A stretch of 64,000 bases of DNA. Origin: Virgibacillus_N oceani_A. Lineage in GTDB: Bacteria; Bacillota; Bacilli; Bacillales; Amphibacillaceae. Each line of letters begins with the position of its first letter. The stretch's first letter is position 1. The notes under the pieces are model-generated. The model was not told the DNA's origin, searched no databases, and saw only the letters and a list, made by a program, of their open reading frames with translations. The stretch lies in NCBI GenBank assembly GCA_041521345.1, contig JBGOHB010000001.1; one strand, written 5' to 3'. The position numbers and the translations under genes were made by a program. Of this stretch, positions 61,015-64,000 are shown in pieces.

Positions 61015-61830
61015 TCAGTCAACTTTTTGATCACCAACAAAGGAATCACGTACCCTGTCCCAAAACGGGAAAGGCCTGAATCTGGCAAACCGGATTCTTT
61101 CTTCGGCAACTCGGAATTGAATGGATTTAACATTGGTATATGTCGTTGTGAAATGATCAATTGCTATTAAGAAGCTTCGGTCCACGGTTGGTTTTAACAA
61201 ACACGTATGATGCTTTGGCAAAATTAATGGCGAACCAATCGTCCGGAAAACCCGATTATTGATCGAAGCCATTTCCGTAAGCTGGATTGCCTCAATAGAA
61301 GGGTGAATAATACCGCCGCCTAATGCTTTATTGTATGCGGTGCTGCCGGATGGCGTCGAAATACATAACCCGTCACCACGAAAGGTTTCAAAATGTTCCC
61401 CTTTTATTTCCACATCAAAAACAACCGAACCATCGGCTGTTTTTATCATTGCTTCATTTAAAGCAAGGAAACGATCTTCACTACCTCCTGTTGTAGAGCG
61501 AATAATCACTTCCAGCAGCGGATATTCTACAACCTGAAATGGTGTCTTTGCGATTTCAATGATTAATTTTTCCACTTCATCGGGGGTCCAGTCGGCATAA
61601 AAGCCTAAGTGTCCTGTATGTACGCCAATAAATGCGGTCTTGTCCAAACGGTGGATATATCTGTGGAAGGCTTCCAAAAATGTCCCGTCTCCCCCCACTG
61701 AAATAACAAGATCCGGCTCCTCCCTGTCATACTCCAGGTCAAAATTCGTTAAATACTGTTTCATCGTCGTTTCTATTTCATTTGACCGTTTATCTCCTCT
61801 GGAAACAACCTTAAATTTCAACCTTTTCAT
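61015..61830 (-). CDS. ppnK: NAD kinase
   Basis: A 271-residue ATP-NAD kinase: SVGGDGTFLEAFH (~45-57), HTGHLGFYADW, catalytic TPSGSTAYNKALGG (~158-171). It phosphorylates NAD to NADP in the cytoplasm. It lies 17 bases after yjbM (relQ), so the two are probably cotranscribed. Confidence 0.95.
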   Translation of the reverse strand: MKRLKFKVVSRGDKRSNEIETTMKQYLTNFDLEYDREEPDLVISVGGDGTFLEAFHRYIHRLDKTAFIGVHTGHLGFYADWTPDEVEKLIIEIAKTPFQVVEYPLLEVIIRSTTGGSEDRFLALNEAMIKTADGSVVFDVEIKGEHFETFRGDGLCISTPSGSTAYNKALGGGIIHPSIEAIQLTEMASINNRVFRTIGSPLILPKHHTCLLKPTVDRSFLIAIDHFTTTYTNVKSIQFRVAEERIRFARFRPFPFWDRVRDSFVGDQKVD

Positions 61831-61847
61831 CCCCTTTTTGCTCCTGA

Positions 61848-62456
61848 TTATTTTCGGCGAAAAATTCGCTGTGCTTCCTGTACTTCATGTTTTATTTTTG
61901 ACATTTCCTCGTCAAGTTTAAATGCCGCTTCAGCAGCCCGCTGCAGTCTGTTTTTTATGTCAGCAGGGATCTTATCCTTATATTTATAATTTATAGAATG
62001 CTCATTTGTTGCCCAAAAATTCATTGCCAGCGTACGAATTTGCAGCTCGGCAAGCACGATTTTCATACCGGAGATCGTCTCTACCGGGTATTCGATAATG
62101 ACATGATAGGAGCGATACCCACTCTCTTTTTTTCGCGATACATAATCCCGTTCATCAATAATGGCAAAATCATTGCGCTCACGTAACATTTCCACTACTT
62201 TATAAATATCATCCACAAATTGACAAACCACCCGCAAACCAGCAATATCCTGAATTTCGTGATCTATCTGATCTAATGGTATATTTCTTTTTTCCGCTTT
62301 TTCCAAAATACTTGAAACAGGCTTCACTCTGCCGGTTATGAATTCAATCGGTGAATTTTTTGATACATATTCAAATTGTTTACGTATTCCCTTTAATTTT
62401 ATTTTTAATTCTTCCACGACTTGTGCATAAGGTGCCAGTTTAGCTTCCCAATTCAC
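61848..62456 (-). CDS. yjbM: Small alarmone synthetase, GTP pyrophosphokinase (RelQ/SasB/YjbM)
   Basis: A 202-residue RelA/SpoT nucleotidyltransferase domain protein: IQDIAGLRVVCQFVDDIY (~66-83), SRKKESGYRSYHVII (~107-121), AELQIRTLAMNFWATNEHSINYKYK (~133-157). It makes (p)ppGpp from GTP or GDP. The GTG at 62456 gives MNWEAKLAPY, the usual family start, with GGTGG 8 bases upstream; another GTG at 62468 is possible. Confidence 0.94.
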   Translation of the reverse strand: MNWEAKLAPYAQVVEELKIKLKGIRKQFEYVSKNSPIEFITGRVKPVSSILEKAEKRNIPLDQIDHEIQDIAGLRVVCQFVDDIYKVVEMLRERNDFAIIDERDYVSRKKESGYRSYHVIIEYPVETISGMKIVLAELQIRTLAMNFWATNEHSINYKYKDKIPADIKNRLQRAAEAAFKLDEEMSKIKHEVQEAQRIFRRK

Positions 62457-62624
62457 TTTCCACACCACCTGTACTAATTCGGAAACAAGGAATGAAAGAC
62501 AGTTTTATTGAAGTTCACTGCCAAAACCTTCTCTTTTTATCATACTATAATAGCTAATCTTTGCCTAATGTTATTATATTTGCCATAATCAATAATACCC
62601 TATTCTTGTTCTTTGGAGGTACTT

Positions 62625-63191
62625 ATGACACAGGAAGTTGAGATTGAATTTAAAAATCTGTTAACAAAAAATGAATTTAACCGCTTATTAAATGAGTTAC
62701 CTTTTCCATCAAGCAGTGAAACCCAAACGAACTATTATTTTGAAACAAAAGATCTTGCTTTAAAAGCACACAAAAGCGCATTAAGAATTCGGGAGAAAAA
62801 TGATACTTATACGCTGACATTAAAAGAACCTAGAGAGGTTGGCCTGCTTGAGACACATGAAGCTTTAACCAGACAGGAAGCAAAGGAAATGATAGAGAAC
62901 CAGCCTGTTTTTAAAAAAGAAATCGATCAGCAATTGTTGAGGAAAAATATTTCTTTTGAAGACCTCATCTATTATGGCAGTTTGAAAACGGAAAGGAGAG
63001 AGATCCGCTACCAGGGTGTCTTACTTGTACTTGATTACAGCATATATAACGGAAAGACCGATTACGAGCTGGAACTGGAAGCAACATCAGAGGAAGCTGG
63101 CAGGAAAGTCTTTGAAGATCTACTGGAAAAGCATAATATTCCTAGAAGAAGAACACCGAATAAAATCAAACGACTTTTTTCAACATTTTAA
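62625..63191 (+). CDS. yjbK: YjbK, CYTH-domain (triphosphate tunnel) protein
   Basis: A 188-residue CYTH protein: the ExExK signature in VEIEFKN (~4-10), then KSALRIREKNDTYTLTLKEP (~51-70) and LVLDYSIYNGKTDYELELEA with its acidic pattern. The family binds or hydrolyses triphosphorylated compounds in a beta-tunnel. The ATG at 62625 has GGAGG 5 bases upstream. Divergent from yjbM. Confidence 0.9.
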   Translation: MTQEVEIEFKNLLTKNEFNRLLNELPFPSSSETQTNYYFETKDLALKAHKSALRIREKNDTYTLTLKEPREVGLLETHEALTRQEAKEMIENQPVFKKEIDQQLLRKNISFEDLIYYGSLKTERREIRYQGVLLVLDYSIYNGKTDYELELEATSEEAGRKVFEDLLEKHNIPRRRTPNKIKRLFSTF

Positions 63192-63276
63192 ATAATGTCT
63201 CGTTTACAATCAGATTATTTGCTACTCTTCTTATCCGTTGCTACAATATATACATTACCTAAAAAGGGGATTATAC

Positions 63277-63660
63277 ATGAAGACAACACCCGGGACAATA
63301 TATGAAGCAATTGGTGGGGCTGCGACAATAGACCGGCTCGTAACCGCTTTTTATAAACGGGTTGGCAAACACCCAAAGCTCACCCCCATCTTCCCTGAAG
63401 ATTTAACCGAGACTGCAAGGAAACAACGATTATTTTTAACGCAATTTTTTGGCGGGCCAAAGCTTTTTTCTGAGGAAAGAGGGCATCCTATGATGAGAAG
63501 AAGACATTTGCCATTTGAAATCACACCGCCCCGGAGAGACGCTTGGCTGGAATGCATGAAACAGGCATTGGAAGAAGCAGAAATAGAAGAACCAATGCGA
63601 ACTGCTATATTTAAAAAATTGACAATGACCGCAAACCATATGATGAACACACCGGAATAA
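63277..63660 (+). CDS. yjbI: YjbI, group II truncated hemoglobin
   Basis: A 127-residue truncated globin: the Tyr/Phe-rich B helix (IDRLVTAFYKRV), QFFGGPKLFSEERGHP, proximal His in RRHLPFEITPPRRDAWL. The ATG at 63277 follows AAGGGG; an ATG at 63238 lacks a site. It binds O2 or NO. It precedes yjbH by 17 bases, as in B. subtilis where the pair is linked. Confidence 0.93.
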   Translation: MKTTPGTIYEAIGGAATIDRLVTAFYKRVGKHPKLTPIFPEDLTETARKQRLFLTQFFGGPKLFSEERGHPMMRRRHLPFEITPPRRDAWLECMKQALEEAEIEEPMRTAIFKKLTMTANHMMNTPE

Positions 63661-63677
63661 GAGAAAGGAGCATCGAT

Positions 63678-64000
63678 GTGAGCTGGACTCTAGAGGAGCT
63701 GAAAAGCTCTTATTACAAAAGCCCATCGGCAGAATATGGCTATTTCAATTATGTACAAAAACCGATTGAAATGTATGTATTCGTTGATCCTCTTTGCCCT
63801 GAATGTTGGTCTTTGGAACCCTTTCTAAAAAAATTGCAAATTGAATATGGACGTTTTTTCACAATTCACCCTGTAGTCAGCGGCCATTTGAATTCATTAA
63901 ATAACGATTCTTTTGACAGGCCCAAACGCATCAGGGATATTTGGGAAAAAACAGCCAAACGAACTGGAATGAGCTGTGACGGTGATTTATGGATAGAAAA
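63678..64000 (+). CDS. yjbH: YjbH/SpxH, ClpXP adaptor (partial, runs off the window)
   Basis: The GTG at 63678 (AAAGGAG 7 bases upstream) opens a frame to the right edge with ~107 residues visible. It carries a thioredoxin-like CxxC, in VDPLCPECWSLEP (~38-51), of a DsbA-like fold. YjbH delivers Spx to ClpXP for degradation and is itself redox- and stress-controlled. The C-terminal part lies outside the window. Confidence 0.88.
   Translation, partial: MSWTLEELKSSYYKSPSAEYGYFNYVQKPIEMYVFVDPLCPECWSLEPFLKKLQIEYGRFFTIHPVVSGHLNSLNNDSFDRPKRIRDIWEKTAKRTGMSCDGDLWIE

Overview
The window reads as a chromosome segment of a low-GC, endospore-forming member of the Bacillaceae, probably a marine or halotolerant lineage of the Oceanobacillus/Virgibacillus type. 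The evidence is the spore-coat genes (CotY/Z, CotO), sporulation-type promoters, a spore Mn(II)-oxidase (mnx) operon, a Bacillus-type gas-vesicle operon, and the yjcHGF and yjbM-ppnK-yjbO-prpE / yjbK-yjbI-yjbH neighbourhoods known from Bacillus subtilis. The genus is an inference.

Region 1 (1.6-14.8 kb) is a catabolic block. One leftward operon encodes a YhdT/PanF pair (the Na+/pantothenate symporter and its small partner), an amidase, a D-malate/tartrate-type decarboxylating dehydrogenase, a short-chain dehydrogenase and an aldehyde dehydrogenase. A divergent FadR-type GntR regulator follows. A second leftward operon encodes a class III aminotransferase and a (methyl)malonate-semialdehyde dehydrogenase, with a divergent PucR regulator. 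Together these supply one gene for each step of pantothenate (vitamin B5) breakdown: import, hydrolysis to pantoate and beta-alanine, two oxidations to 3,3-dimethylmalate, decarboxylation to 2-oxoisovalerate, and beta-alanine to malonate semialdehyde to acetyl-CoA. The pathway assignment is inferred from family, chemistry and context, and is the strongest candidate for an undescribed gene system here.

Region 2 (15.8-20.9 kb) is a gas-vesicle operon in the order gvpQ-A/B-R-F-G-L-S-K-J-T-U. The gvpN ATPase gene is missing from its usual place between gvpR and gvpF, and a strong hairpin lies just after the structural gene.

Region 3 (21.3-34.3 kb) starts with an MBL-fold hydrolase, two copies of a duplicated cassette encoding a 30-residue peptide, two gene remnants and a pirin-like cupin gene. 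It continues into a complete mnxABCDEFG manganese-oxidase operon with a giant multicopper oxidase (1215 aa), an extra MnxD-like gene, and a convergent His/Cys-repeat protein. A decayed copy of the pirin gene 3' end lies beyond mnxA, so the mnx block is bracketed by direct repeats. Sporulation-type promoters precede mnxA and mnxD.

Region 4 (34.5-46.7 kb) encodes secreted proteins: two X-Pro dipeptidyl-peptidase-like hydrolases and an M64 metallopeptidase that all end in the same ~80-residue FIMAH-like domain, a 1.14-kDa-residue-class (about 1140 aa) phosphodiester-glycosidase/metallophosphoesterase fusion, and a TasA/CalY-like protein without the usual partners.

Region 5 (47.3-64 kb) is mostly conserved core: tRNA-Val, a heterodimeric ABC exporter, yjcH-yjcG-yjcF, a DUF421 protein, a spore-coat cluster with acidic low-complexity proteins, CotZ and CotO, then mgtE, prpE, yjbO, ppnK, yjbM, yjbK, yjbI and the start of yjbH. 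No insertion sequence, prophage or CRISPR array was seen. Two dispersed non-coding repeats (9.8 and 45.9 kb) are present.
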